Assembly: GCA_002835675.1 (NCBI GenBank)
Contig: PIZR01000002.1
Location: forward strand, 969,878-1,033,877
Length of the DNA stretch: 64,000 bases
Direction of reading: 5' to 3'
Origin: Bacillus sp. BA3
Lineage (GTDB): Bacteria; Bacillota; Bacilli; Bacillales; DSM-1321
Every line of letters begins with the position of its first letter. Within the stretch, counting starts at the first letter, position 1. The notes beneath the pieces were generated by a model. That model had not been told where the DNA came from and did not search any database. It worked only from the letters and a program-made list of their open reading frames with translations. Shown here in pieces: positions 34,677-41,366 of the stretch. Position numbers and translations under genes: made by a program.

Positions 34677-35822
34677 ATGTTCCGCATCTGCAAAATATTA
34701 TTAACCATCCCTCTATTCCTTTTACTTTCAGGCTGCTGGGATGAAAAAACGATCCAGGACTTTCATTATATAACGGCCATCGGGATAGATTTCAAAGATG
34801 GGGAATACATTGTTTATACGCAACTTGTGGACTTCTCTGCGGTAGCTAAAACGGAGGCAAAACCCACTCAAGCCCCGCCCGTATATGTAGGGAAACAAAA
34901 AGCGCGTTCCATCTCGATCGCCATTAATAAACTAATGCGCAATACTCAACAGTCTCTCTATATAGGTCATGTTTCCACATTTGTCATCAGTGAAAATGTT
35001 TTGAAGCAGCAAAGTACAGAAATAGTGGATTATATATACAGAAACCAGTTACTTAGGTACTCTGCCAATATCTTTGCCACAAAAAGTTCCATGGATGAGC
35101 TTTTCTCCATTAATGGTTATTTTAATTTATCGCCTTTATACACGACATTATATTTACCTGAGGATGTCTACCGGAATCGATCATTCATCCAACCCATTAC
35201 GGTCCAAAAGTATTATTCTAACCAGCGGGAAAAAGCATCCACAACCATCCTGCCCTCCATTTCCTGGAACGATAAAGTATGGAAGGAAAAGGATAAAAAA
35301 AGAAAAAGTCTCTTTATGGATGGTGCATTTGTCATTTATTATAAAGTGTCCCAGCCCTGGTTCTCTGAAAAGGATTTGAGCGGTTTACGCTGGCTCAATA
35401 AAAGGACCAACAAAACACCCTTAAATATTAACATGAATAAGCAAGACATCTATGCCTCTTTCTCCCATCCGCATTATCAAGTAAAGCCTGTTCTCATGGA
35501 TGGAAAGTACAAATTCAATATTGACGTTGATGTATCAGGTAAGATACTGGGGCTTGATACACAAATGGATATCGATAAAATAAAACGGAAATTCGAAAGC
35601 CAAATAAAAAAAGAAATCCAAACAACCTTCATGACAGGGATTCAAAAGAACGCGGATCCTTTAAGCTTAGGTAAAATCCTTTATATCAAAGAGACAAAAT
35701 ACTGGCAAAAGAATCATATAAATGATCCGAAGGACTACTTAGATAACGATTCACTACATGATATAAACGTTAATGTTCACATCCTTAATACAGGCGGTTT
35801 AGAAGCTAAACCACTCGAGTAA
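34677..35822 (+). CDS. Spore germination receptor C subunit lipoprotein (GerAC family), operon 1
   Basis: A 381-residue lipoprotein: signal sequence with lipobox LLSGC, followed at once by WDEKTIQDFHYITAIGID, the GerAC start motif. The remaining three-domain body is typical. ATG 34677 lies 4 nt after the gerAA stop; the frame is open 30 nt further, within gerAA. It is anchored on the outer face of the spore inner membrane and completes the receptor. The germinant cannot be predicted from sequence. Confidence 0.92.
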   Translation: MFRICKILLTIPLFLLLSGCWDEKTIQDFHYITAIGIDFKDGEYIVYTQLVDFSAVAKTEAKPTQAPPVYVGKQKARSISIAINKLMRNTQQSLYIGHVSTFVISENVLKQQSTEIVDYIYRNQLLRYSANIFATKSSMDELFSINGYFNLSPLYTTLYLPEDVYRNRSFIQPITVQKYYSNQREKASTTILPSISWNDKVWKEKDKKRKSLFMDGAFVIYYKVSQPWFSEKDLSGLRWLNKRTNKTPLNINMNKQDIYASFSHPHYQVKPVLMDGKYKFNIDVDVSGKILGLDTQMDIDKIKRKFESQIKKEIQTTFMTGIQKNADPLSLGKILYIKETKYWQKNHINDPKDYLDNDSLHDINVNVHILNTGGLEAKPLE

Positions 35823-35867
35823 TGAAGGATTTGATTTATTATTTTAGGTCCCAATTTGATGATGCTC

Positions 35868-36010
35868 CTTTCACGAGTAAATCGGCCAAACTCACGAGTA
35901 TTTGTTCTAATTTCACGAGTAAATTGCCAAAACTCACAAGTAAAAGCTTATAATTCGTGAGTTTGCTGCTGCATTTGACGTATTATCGCTTATAATCCAT
36001 GAGTTTACAG
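35868..36010. repeat. Second ACTCGTGA repeat locus (5-6 degenerate units)
   Basis: Reverse-orientation copies of the unit seen at 5373-5822: TTTCACGAGTAAAT, AACTCACGAGTATT, TTTCACGAGTAAAT, AACTCACAAGTAAA, TTCGTGAGTTTG, TCCATGAGTTTA. They fill the gap after gerAC. Confidence 0.82.
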
Positions 36011-36041
36011 CCCAACTTGGGTTTAATAGCCCTTTTCATGT

Positions 36042-36069
36042 AGGATGGTGCCTTTTTAGGCTCCATCCT
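36042..36069 (+). terminator. Likely terminator of the ger operon 1
   Basis: AGGATGGxGCCT / AGGCxCCATCCT hairpin (one internal mismatch) followed by GATTTTTGG, 220 nt after gerAC and beyond the repeats. Confidence 0.6.
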
Positions 36070-36162
36070 GATTTTTGGCGCCGGAAAATGTGGTCCTGAA
36101 TTTGGCGGGAAGTATGATTAAATGGTAAATTTAGAGTATTCTAACAATTGGAGGGTCCATTT

Positions 36163-36600
36163 ATGAGCATACAAAAGGCTACATTACATGAGCTGGAATC
36201 ACTGACGGAACTTTTTGATTTATACAGAGTGTTTTATGAGCAAGCATCCGATCCTGGTCGTGCAAGCGAGTTTTTAAGGGAAAGGCTGACAAATGGGGAG
36301 TCTGTGGTTTTTATGGCGTTTGATGAAGGAAATCCAATTGGTTTTGTACAATTGTATCCTTCTTTTTCGTCTGTCAGTATGATGCGGTCATGGGTATTGA
36401 ATGATTTATTCGTGAGGGAGTCCGCCCGCAAAAAGGGATTTGGCGAGGAGTTATTGAACGCGGCCATCACATTTGCACGGGAAACAGGTGCCAAAGGGGT
36501 TTCACTGGAGACAGGTAAGGATAATGTTAATGCACAGAAGCTTTATGAAAAAATTGGTTTCGTCCGTGAATCGAATCATTTTTATTATTTCACCATTTAA
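36163..36600 (+). CDS. GNAT-family N-acetyltransferase
   Basis: A 145-residue acetyltransferase. Motif V/A: WVLNDLFVRESARKKGFGEELLNAA (the RxxGxG-type pyrophosphate loop is RKKGFG), then VSLETGKDNVNAQKLYEKIGF. ATG 36163 has TTGGAGGG 8 nt upstream; the earlier in-frame start at 36148 overlaps that site. It is a single gene, convergent with abrB. The acceptor is unknown. Confidence 0.84.
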   Translation: MSIQKATLHELESLTELFDLYRVFYEQASDPGRASEFLRERLTNGESVVFMAFDEGNPIGFVQLYPSFSSVSMMRSWVLNDLFVRESARKKGFGEELLNAAITFARETGAKGVSLETGKDNVNAQKLYEKIGFVRESNHFYYFTI

Positions 36601-36604
36601 TATA

Positions 36605-36635
36605 AAAAAAGTGTAGGGAAAACCTCCCTACACTT
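36605..36635. terminator. Terminator between the GNAT gene and abrB
   Basis: AAGTGTAGGGA / TCCCTACACTT hairpin, with a clear T-run on the minus (abrB) side. Confidence 0.85.
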
Positions 36636-36660
36636 GGATGCTATTAATCTAGCATATTAA

Positions 36661-36945
36661 TTATTTAGCAGTTTCCATGCTGGCTTGAATTTCTTTAATT
36701 AGAAGTTCGGCACCTTCAGGGCTAAGTATTAATTTACCGTCAGCAAGTTTCATATTGTCATCGGAAACTTCACCTGTAACCTGACAAGTCATGTTTGGTT
36801 TATATTTTTGAAGGATGATGCGCTCTTGTTCTACATAAATCTCCAGAGCGTCCTTCTCATTAATTCCTAATGTTCGGCGCAGTTCAATTGGAATGACTAC
36901 CCGTCCTAATTCGTCAACTTTACGTACAATACCTGTAGATTTCAT
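36661..36945 (-). CDS. abrB: Transition-state regulator AbrB
   Basis: A 94-residue DNA-binding protein nearly identical to B. subtilis AbrB in its swapped-hairpin N-terminal domain: MKSTGIVRKVDELGRVVIP, then LRRTLGINEKDALEIYV, and YKPNMTCQVTGEVSDDN with the single cysteine. It represses many post-exponential genes during growth and binds its own promoter. The upstream region has a sigma-A promoter and tandem Spo0A boxes, so it should be turned off by phosphorylated Spo0A at the onset of sporulation. The C-terminus (EIQASMETAK) is more diverged. Confidence 0.96.
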   Translation of the reverse strand: MKSTGIVRKVDELGRVVIPIELRRTLGINEKDALEIYVEQERIILQKYKPNMTCQVTGEVSDDNMKLADGKLILSPEGAELLIKEIQASMETAK

Positions 36946-36990
36946 TTAATTTACCCCACTAACTTTCTTGCGAATGTTGCATTTATATAT

Positions 36991-37007
36991 TTCGTCACCA
37001 TTCGACA
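36991..37007 (-). promoter_or_regulatory. Tandem Spo0A boxes of abrB
   Basis: Minus strand TGTCGAATGGTGACGAA: two TGNCGAA boxes with start-to-start spacing of 10 bp (one helical turn), downstream of the -10. A third TGACGAA overlaps the -35 (37046-37052). Confidence 0.85.
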
Positions 37008-37024
37008 TTATTTGCACTTCTATT

Positions 37025-37053
37025 AAGATACCACTACCTACCATATTCGTCAA
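37025..37053 (-). promoter_or_regulatory. abrB promoter
   Basis: Minus strand TTGACG, 17-nt spacer, TATCTT. The 0A boxes lie just downstream, as in B. subtilis abrB, where they block transcription. Confidence 0.72.
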
Positions 37054-37431
37054 TTCTCGTATCTTCATATATTATCTGCCTCTATATGATTTTTATATAA
37101 AATATTAGTAATACCTTCATAACACGCGTCATGACAACGTTTCCCGCTTCTTTAGTTGGTATATATTGTTAAAATGGATATTGAAATGGAAACGCCTTCA
37201 TTTAATTCCAACAAGCATTCTTTTTATGTCATGTCGAATCATGAAGAATGAATTTCACTTGCTTAAAAGAATCCTGTTGATTTTCTTTTGCTTTTGAAGG
37301 AAAATTTAAATTGATCGCTTATAATATTCCGAAAATTCATTCCGCTTTTAAAACAGTGGATTCAGAAAGCCGAAACGATTGCCATCCTTCCAGAGTCTTA
37401 CTGACTCATAAAACAGATTGAGGTGAGTCAA
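37054..37431. other. Divergent intergenic region abrB / DMT transporter
   Basis: No gene supported. It should contain the promoter of the plus-strand transporter, but I see no convincing elements. Confidence 0.35.
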
Positions 37432-38403
37432 TTGCGTCCGATTATATTAGGTATTTGTTCTGCTTTCTTTTTTGCATTTACGTTTGTTTTGAATCAGGCC
37501 ATGGAGTTGTCTGGCGGAAGTTGGATTTGGAGTGCTTCGCTGCGTTATTTCTTCATGGTGCCATTTCTGTTGTGTATCGTATTGAGCAGAAAAAACCTGC
37601 GTCCCCTTTTACAAGTGATGAGAGAAAAGCCAGGTCCTTGGCTGCTTTGGAGTTTTGTCGGATTTGGGTTATTTTATGCTCCTTTATGCTTTGCGTCCGC
37701 CTACTCACCTGGCTGGCTGATCGCCGGCACTTGGCAAATCACGATCATTTCGGGTGCGCTGCTTGCGCCGCTGTTTTTTGAAAGTGTCCAAACGAAAGAT
37801 GGGATCGAAAGGCAAAGAGGAAGGGTTTCTGTGAAAGGCCTCCTCATGTCCATGATCATTCTGCTTGGGATCATCCTGATGCAACTGGAACATACTAAAC
37901 ACATTTCAATGGCCAATCTTTGGCTGGGAGTGATTCCAATCGTCATCGCTTCGTTTGCATATCCTTTGGGAAATCGCAAAATGATGGAAGTATCCGAAGG
38001 TCGTTTAGATGCTTACCAGCGTGTATTGGGAATGACTTTGGCGAGTTTGCCATTCTGGTTCCTGCTTTCATTGTACGGTTTCTTTACAGTAGGGGCACCG
38101 ACGAAGATGCAGAGTTTCCAATCCCTTTTGGTCGCACTATTTTCAGGTGTCATTGCCACAGTCCTTTTTTTCAAAGCGACCGATTTGGTAAGTGGAAATA
38201 TGCAGAAATTAGCTTCAGTCGAAGCTACACAATCGATGGAGGTCCTTTTTGCCCTCGCCGGCGAATTACTATTCCTATCTTTACCTATCCCTTCTCCGTT
38301 ATCGTGGTTCGGTATCTTTATCGTCATCATAGGAATGATCCTGCATAGCTATGTTTCACATAAAAAAGAAGGTTCATCCAGGAAACGGACAGTGAGTGCC
38401 TAA
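37432..38403 (+). CDS. DMT-superfamily transporter (multidrug resistance efflux EmrE-like family)
   Basis: A 323-residue membrane protein with about 10 helices. It has the duplicated DMT fold and the characteristic N-terminal segments FFFAFTFVLNQAMELSGGSW and PGWLIAGTWQITIISG of the large 'EmrE' efflux family (twice the size of true SMR proteins). TTG 37432 has GAGGTGAG 6 nt upstream; the GTG at 37423 lies inside that site. The substrate is unknown. A terminator follows. Confidence 0.75.
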   Translation: MRPIILGICSAFFFAFTFVLNQAMELSGGSWIWSASLRYFFMVPFLLCIVLSRKNLRPLLQVMREKPGPWLLWSFVGFGLFYAPLCFASAYSPGWLIAGTWQITIISGALLAPLFFESVQTKDGIERQRGRVSVKGLLMSMIILLGIILMQLEHTKHISMANLWLGVIPIVIASFAYPLGNRKMMEVSEGRLDAYQRVLGMTLASLPFWFLLSLYGFFTVGAPTKMQSFQSLLVALFSGVIATVLFFKATDLVSGNMQKLASVEATQSMEVLFALAGELLFLSLPIPSPLSWFGIFIVIIGMILHSYVSHKKEGSSRKRTVSA

Positions 38404-38412
38404 ATAGCAAGT

Positions 38413-38446
38413 CAAAAAAGCCCCGAAATTTTAGCGGGGCTTTTTC
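38413..38446 (+). terminator. Terminator of the DMT transporter gene
   Basis: AAAAAGCCCCG / CGGGGCTTTTT hairpin. Confidence 0.88.
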
Positions 38447-38548
38447 GACCTGACTATGTTCTTTTTTGCATTGATAGGTCATGAAAAATTAATGATTATT
38501 TAGTGAAGCAAAAAGCTCGCCATCCATTTTTTTCATTAAACTTATACC

Positions 38549-38576
38549 TTGAGTAAGTTCAAAAAGTATGTATAAT
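38549..38576 (+). promoter_or_regulatory. Promoter of the guanidine riboswitch operon
   Basis: TTGAGT, 16-nt spacer, TATAAT, ending about 28 nt before the aptamer. Confidence 0.68.
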
Positions 38577-38603
38577 GAAAGGTAATTGCATATGTCAAAG
38601 GTT

Positions 38604-38695
38604 TTCTAGGGTTCCGCAGTGCGTCTTATTGCTGGTCTGGTCCGAGAGAAAACTCACAGCATGCTGTGTCACGGAAGGATAAAAGCCTGGGAGAA
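38604..38695 (+). ncRNA. Guanidine-I (ykkC/yxkD) riboswitch aptamer
   Basis: Conserved elements in order: CTAGGGTTCCGC, GGTCTGGTCCGAGAGA, and CACGGAAGGATAAAAGCC followed by GGGAGA. These are the signature parts of the ykkC-class guanidine-I aptamer. It precedes ykkCD-type exporters, as in B. subtilis; guanidinium binding disrupts the terminator and turns the genes on. Confidence 0.95.
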
Positions 38696-38728
38696 ACTGT
38701 TTAACGGTTATCTCTTGGGCTTTTTTTG
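38684..38728 (+). terminator. Expression-platform terminator of the guanidine-I riboswitch
   Basis: GCCTGGGAGA pairs with TCTCTTGGGC, followed by TTTTTTTG. It overlaps the 3' part of the aptamer, so ligand binding and terminator formation exclude each other. Confidence 0.88.
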
Positions 38729-38768
38729 TTTTTTTTGGTAAAGAATAAAATCGGAGGTGCGATATTTC

Positions 38769-39110
38769 ATGAGCACAAACTGGATTAAAGTATTCATTGC
38801 AGCTTTTTTTGAAGTATTTTGGGTGATTGGCTTAAAACATGCAGATGACTTTTGGACTTGGTCTGGAACGGTCATTTCGATCATCATCAGTTTTTACTTG
38901 ATGATAATGGCTGGCAGGAAGCTTCCTGTCGGTACGGTATATGCCGTTTTTGTTGGTATGGGGACAGCCGGTACCGTTTTTTCAGAAATCATTTTCTTTG
39001 GAGAATCCTTCAAGCTGAGCAAAACGCTATTGATCCTCCTTTTATTATCAGGGGTGATTGGCTTGAAGCTAGTGACTGATGATAAGGCAGAGAAAGGGGA
39101 TGAATCATAA
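38769..39110 (+). CDS. ykkC: Guanidinium exporter subunit YkkC (SMR family)
   Basis: A 113-residue small multidrug resistance protein with four helices and the essential membrane glutamate E15 (FFEVFW). The segment [20 protein letters not shown] is typical of the guanidinium (Gdx) subgroup. ATG 38769 has GGAGGTG 9 nt upstream; an earlier GTG lies within the site. It overlaps the next SMR gene by one nucleotide, and the two should form a heteromer that exports guanidinium by proton antiport, induced through the upstream riboswitch. Confidence 0.92.
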   Translation: MSTNWIKVFIAAFFEVFWVIGLKHADDFWTWSGTVISIIISFYLMIMAGRKLPVGTVYAVFVGMGTAGTVFSEIIFFGESFKLSKTLLILLLLSGVIGLKLVTDDKAEKGDES

Positions 39111-39424
39111 TGGCTTGGGTCTCTTTAATCTTAGCGGGGCTATTTGAAATGTTTGGGGTTGCGATGATAAATAAATTGCACAAAGACCGTAATTGGCAAT
39201 CCTTGCTGCTGTTATTCATCGGATTTGGAGCAAGTTTCCTTTTTCTTGCTTATGCCATGAAAACCTTGCCGATGGGGACGGCTTATGCTATCTGGACAGG
39301 AATCGGCGCATCAGGCGGAGCGATAATCGGGATGCTATTATATGGGGAATCCAAAGATTGGCGAAGAGTCGTTTTTATAGCCATGGTCCTTGGCGCAGCA
39401 GTGGGATTAAAACTTGTTTCATAA
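39110..39424 (+). CDS. ykkD: Guanidinium exporter subunit YkkD (SMR family)
   Basis: A 104-residue SMR protein with four helices, membrane glutamate E13 (GLFEMFGV), and MGTAYAIWTGIGASGGAIIG. Its ATG overlaps the ykkC stop (TAATGG), so the pair is translationally coupled. In B. subtilis both YkkC and YkkD are needed together. Confidence 0.92.
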   Translation: MAWVSLILAGLFEMFGVAMINKLHKDRNWQSLLLLFIGFGASFLFLAYAMKTLPMGTAYAIWTGIGASGGAIIGMLLYGESKDWRRVVFIAMVLGAAVGLKLVS

Positions 39425-39520
39425 GAATGAGTGAAGGTGATTTTACTTTTGTCTATAGAAATTCGGAATATGACACCGCATTACCATTATGTTATCTAGT
39501 ATATAAAAGCATAGAAAAAC

Positions 39521-39564
39521 AAAGACGACACAATTTTGATATATCGAATTAATGTGTCGTCTTT
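39521..39564. terminator. Bidirectional terminator after ykkD
   Basis: AAAGACGACACA / TGTGTCGTCTTT hairpin with a 20-nt loop between convergent genes; AT-rich tails on both sides. Confidence 0.7.
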
Positions 39565-39593
39565 ACTTATTTATTTTCTTGTGTGAAGTCATT

Positions 39594-40424
39594 TTATAAA
39601 AAATGATTAGCATCCATCTTAGTGGAATCTTTCCCTTTAACCTGCTTTAGCGTCGCTACTATAAGAAAGCTAACAATTACTAATAAGAGCCATGAGCTTA
39701 CCTTTCCTAGATGAACAAGACTCCATGCATCGGTTTGGTTTGGATATTCCCATGCCCCAAAGAACGTTGCGATATTTTCGGCTATCCATATAAAAAATCC
39801 GATCAGCACAAAAGAAAGCGCGATTGGCATACGATATCGAATTCCACCAACCTCGTATGTGACCCATGACCGCCAAAAGACGATGATGACAAGTCCAGAT
39901 AACCACCAACGAACATCAATCCAATAATGGTGGGTGAAAAAATTCAAATAAATCGCAGCTGCAAGAGATACAACGACCAAAAACGGCGGACACTTGACCA
40001 GTTCAACCTTTAACCTCCTCCACGCCTGGCAAAGATAACTCGCTACACTTGCGTACATGAATCCGCTATACAGAGGCACTCCAAAGATCTTAAAAATACC
40101 TTCCTCTGGATAAGTCCAGGAGCCCATATGTACCTTGAAAAGTTCAAGAGCAAGTCCAATAAGGTGGAACAATGTGATAACCTTTAGTTCATCCCGTGTT
40201 TCAAGCCCCGAACGCACCATCCACCACTGCATCAGAAGGCAGATGATGAGCAGCCAGTCATACCGCGGCAGGAAGGGAAGCGGAATGACTTTTGTAATAG
40301 CCAAAGAAGCAAAAATAACGGCAGGAAACAAACATGACAGGGCCTGCTCCCAACCAAACCGAACGAGTTGTTTTAGTGCTCGCATGATTGGTGTCTCCAT
40401 TTTTTTAATGGTTAAAAAATTCAT
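39594..40424 (-). CDS. DUF817-family membrane protein (YoaT-like)
   Basis: A 276-residue protein with about eight membrane helices, ending in a short charged tail. Segments such as LFKVHMGSWTYPEEG, GVPLYSGFMYASVASY and WIAENIATFFGAWEYPNQ define DUF817; B. subtilis YoaT is the same family and size. Function is unknown. AAGGGGAG lies 6 nt before the ATG. It is 19 nt downstream of the XRE regulator gene on the same strand, so DUF2975, XRE and DUF817 could be one operon. Confidence 0.82.
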   Translation of the reverse strand: MNFLTIKKMETPIMRALKQLVRFGWEQALSCLFPAVIFASLAITKVIPLPFLPRYDWLLIICLLMQWWMVRSGLETRDELKVITLFHLIGLALELFKVHMGSWTYPEEGIFKIFGVPLYSGFMYASVASYLCQAWRRLKVELVKCPPFLVVVSLAAAIYLNFFTHHYWIDVRWWLSGLVIIVFWRSWVTYEVGGIRYRMPIALSFVLIGFFIWIAENIATFFGAWEYPNQTDAWSLVHLGKVSSWLLLVIVSFLIVATLKQVKGKDSTKMDANHFL

Positions 40425-40443
40425 GTTTTACTCCCCTTTACCA

Positions 40444-40665
40444 TTATCCTTGGGTGTCTTCATCATTACGGTATTCTAAAATATCTCCGGGCTGACATTC
40501 TAACGCCTTGCAAATCGCCTCTAAAGTTGATAATCGAATCGCTTTTGCCTTGCCGTTTTTCAATATGGAAAGGTTAGCCATCGTTATTCCAACCCTCTCA
40601 GAAAGTTCTGTAACACTCATTTTCCTTTTAGCCAGCATTACATCAATATTGATTATAATTGCCAT
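40444..40665 (-). CDS. Cro/CI-type HTH regulator (YozG-like)
   Basis: A 73-residue single-domain XRE protein: INIDVMLAKRKMSVTELSERVGI, then TMANLSILKNGKAKAIRLSTLEAICKALE. It has only the helix-turn-helix and a short tail ending NDEDTQG. ATG 40665 has GAGGTG 6 nt upstream. It follows the DUF2975 gene by 10 nt; this pair is common in Firmicutes, where the membrane protein is thought to accompany the regulator, but the signal is unknown. Confidence 0.85.
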   Translation of the reverse strand: MAIIINIDVMLAKRKMSVTELSERVGITMANLSILKNGKAKAIRLSTLEAICKALECQPGDILEYRNDEDTQG

Positions 40666-40675
40666 TTTATTCACC

Positions 40676-41158
40676 TCAGACTATTAAGTCATTTTCTGAT
40701 TTTATATCGATGGCCTCTTGCAAAAGCCTTTGAAGAACAGCAGCAAAGACTGCAATCACCATTGAAGCAAAAATGATGACCAATCCGATTACTATGATGC
40801 CTGGGGCGTCGTCCATCTCCGCAATGAGATAAAAGAGCGGCATTCCTACCACATACAAGCTGCTGATTGTGATTGCACAATTTTTTATTGTCTTTAAAGC
40901 TCTTACAGATAATTCCGAGAAAGCTTTGTTCTTGTCAATATAGCTTAAAAGTTTAAAGGCTTGATATAGAGCGAAGTAAAAAGGTATCGCCGAAGCATAC
41001 AAATCGATTAAAACGAGATATTTCAAATAAGGCATATCCGGATATAATTCTGCTGCAAAATTCGCAATCTCAGGCACCACAAAGATGCACAAAGCAAGAA
41101 TCGGCATTCCAATAAGAATAACGGCTATCTTCAAAAAGATCGTTGACACTTGTTTCAT
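40676..41158 (-). CDS. DUF2975-family membrane protein
   Basis: A 160-residue protein with four membrane helices (about residues 8-30, 46-68, 92-115, 122-148), matching DUF2975. ATG 41158 has GAGGTG 6 nt upstream. It is the first gene of the pair with the XRE regulator. An inverted repeat (41204-41224) lies in the promoter region and may be the regulator's operator. Confidence 0.8.
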   Translation of the reverse strand: MKQVSTIFLKIAVILIGMPILALCIFVVPEIANFAAELYPDMPYLKYLVLIDLYASAIPFYFALYQAFKLLSYIDKNKAFSELSVRALKTIKNCAITISSLYVVGMPLFYLIAEMDDAPGIIVIGLVIIFASMVIAVFAAVLQRLLQEAIDIKSENDLIV

Positions 41159-41203
41159 AAAAAGCACCTCATTTATTTTTTATCAATTTGAATTTAACAC
41201 ATT

Positions 41204-41224
41204 TTTTATCGTTTTACAATAAAA
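41204..41224. promoter_or_regulatory. Candidate operator of the XRE/DUF2975 pair
   Basis: TTTTAT-CGTTTTACA-ATAAAA inverted repeat, 46 nt before the DUF2975 start; also contains an inner near-palindrome CGTTTTACAA. AT-rich surroundings reduce the weight of this. Confidence 0.4.
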
Positions 41225-41288
41225 CATTGTTGTTTTTTATTATATTATTATTGTTACCGTAATATCCTTTTCTTTTAAAAATAAAAGA

Positions 41289-41316
41289 AGCACTCCTCCA
41301 TTTACAAAGGAATGCT
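41289..41316 (-). terminator. Terminator of the SNF2 gene
   Basis: AGCATTCCT / AGGAGTGCT (one G-U pair) followed by TCTTTTATTTTT on the minus strand. Confidence 0.65.
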
Positions 41317-41366
41317 CCATAATTGAACTATTCAATTCATTAATAAGATTACCTTCAGCTGTTCCC

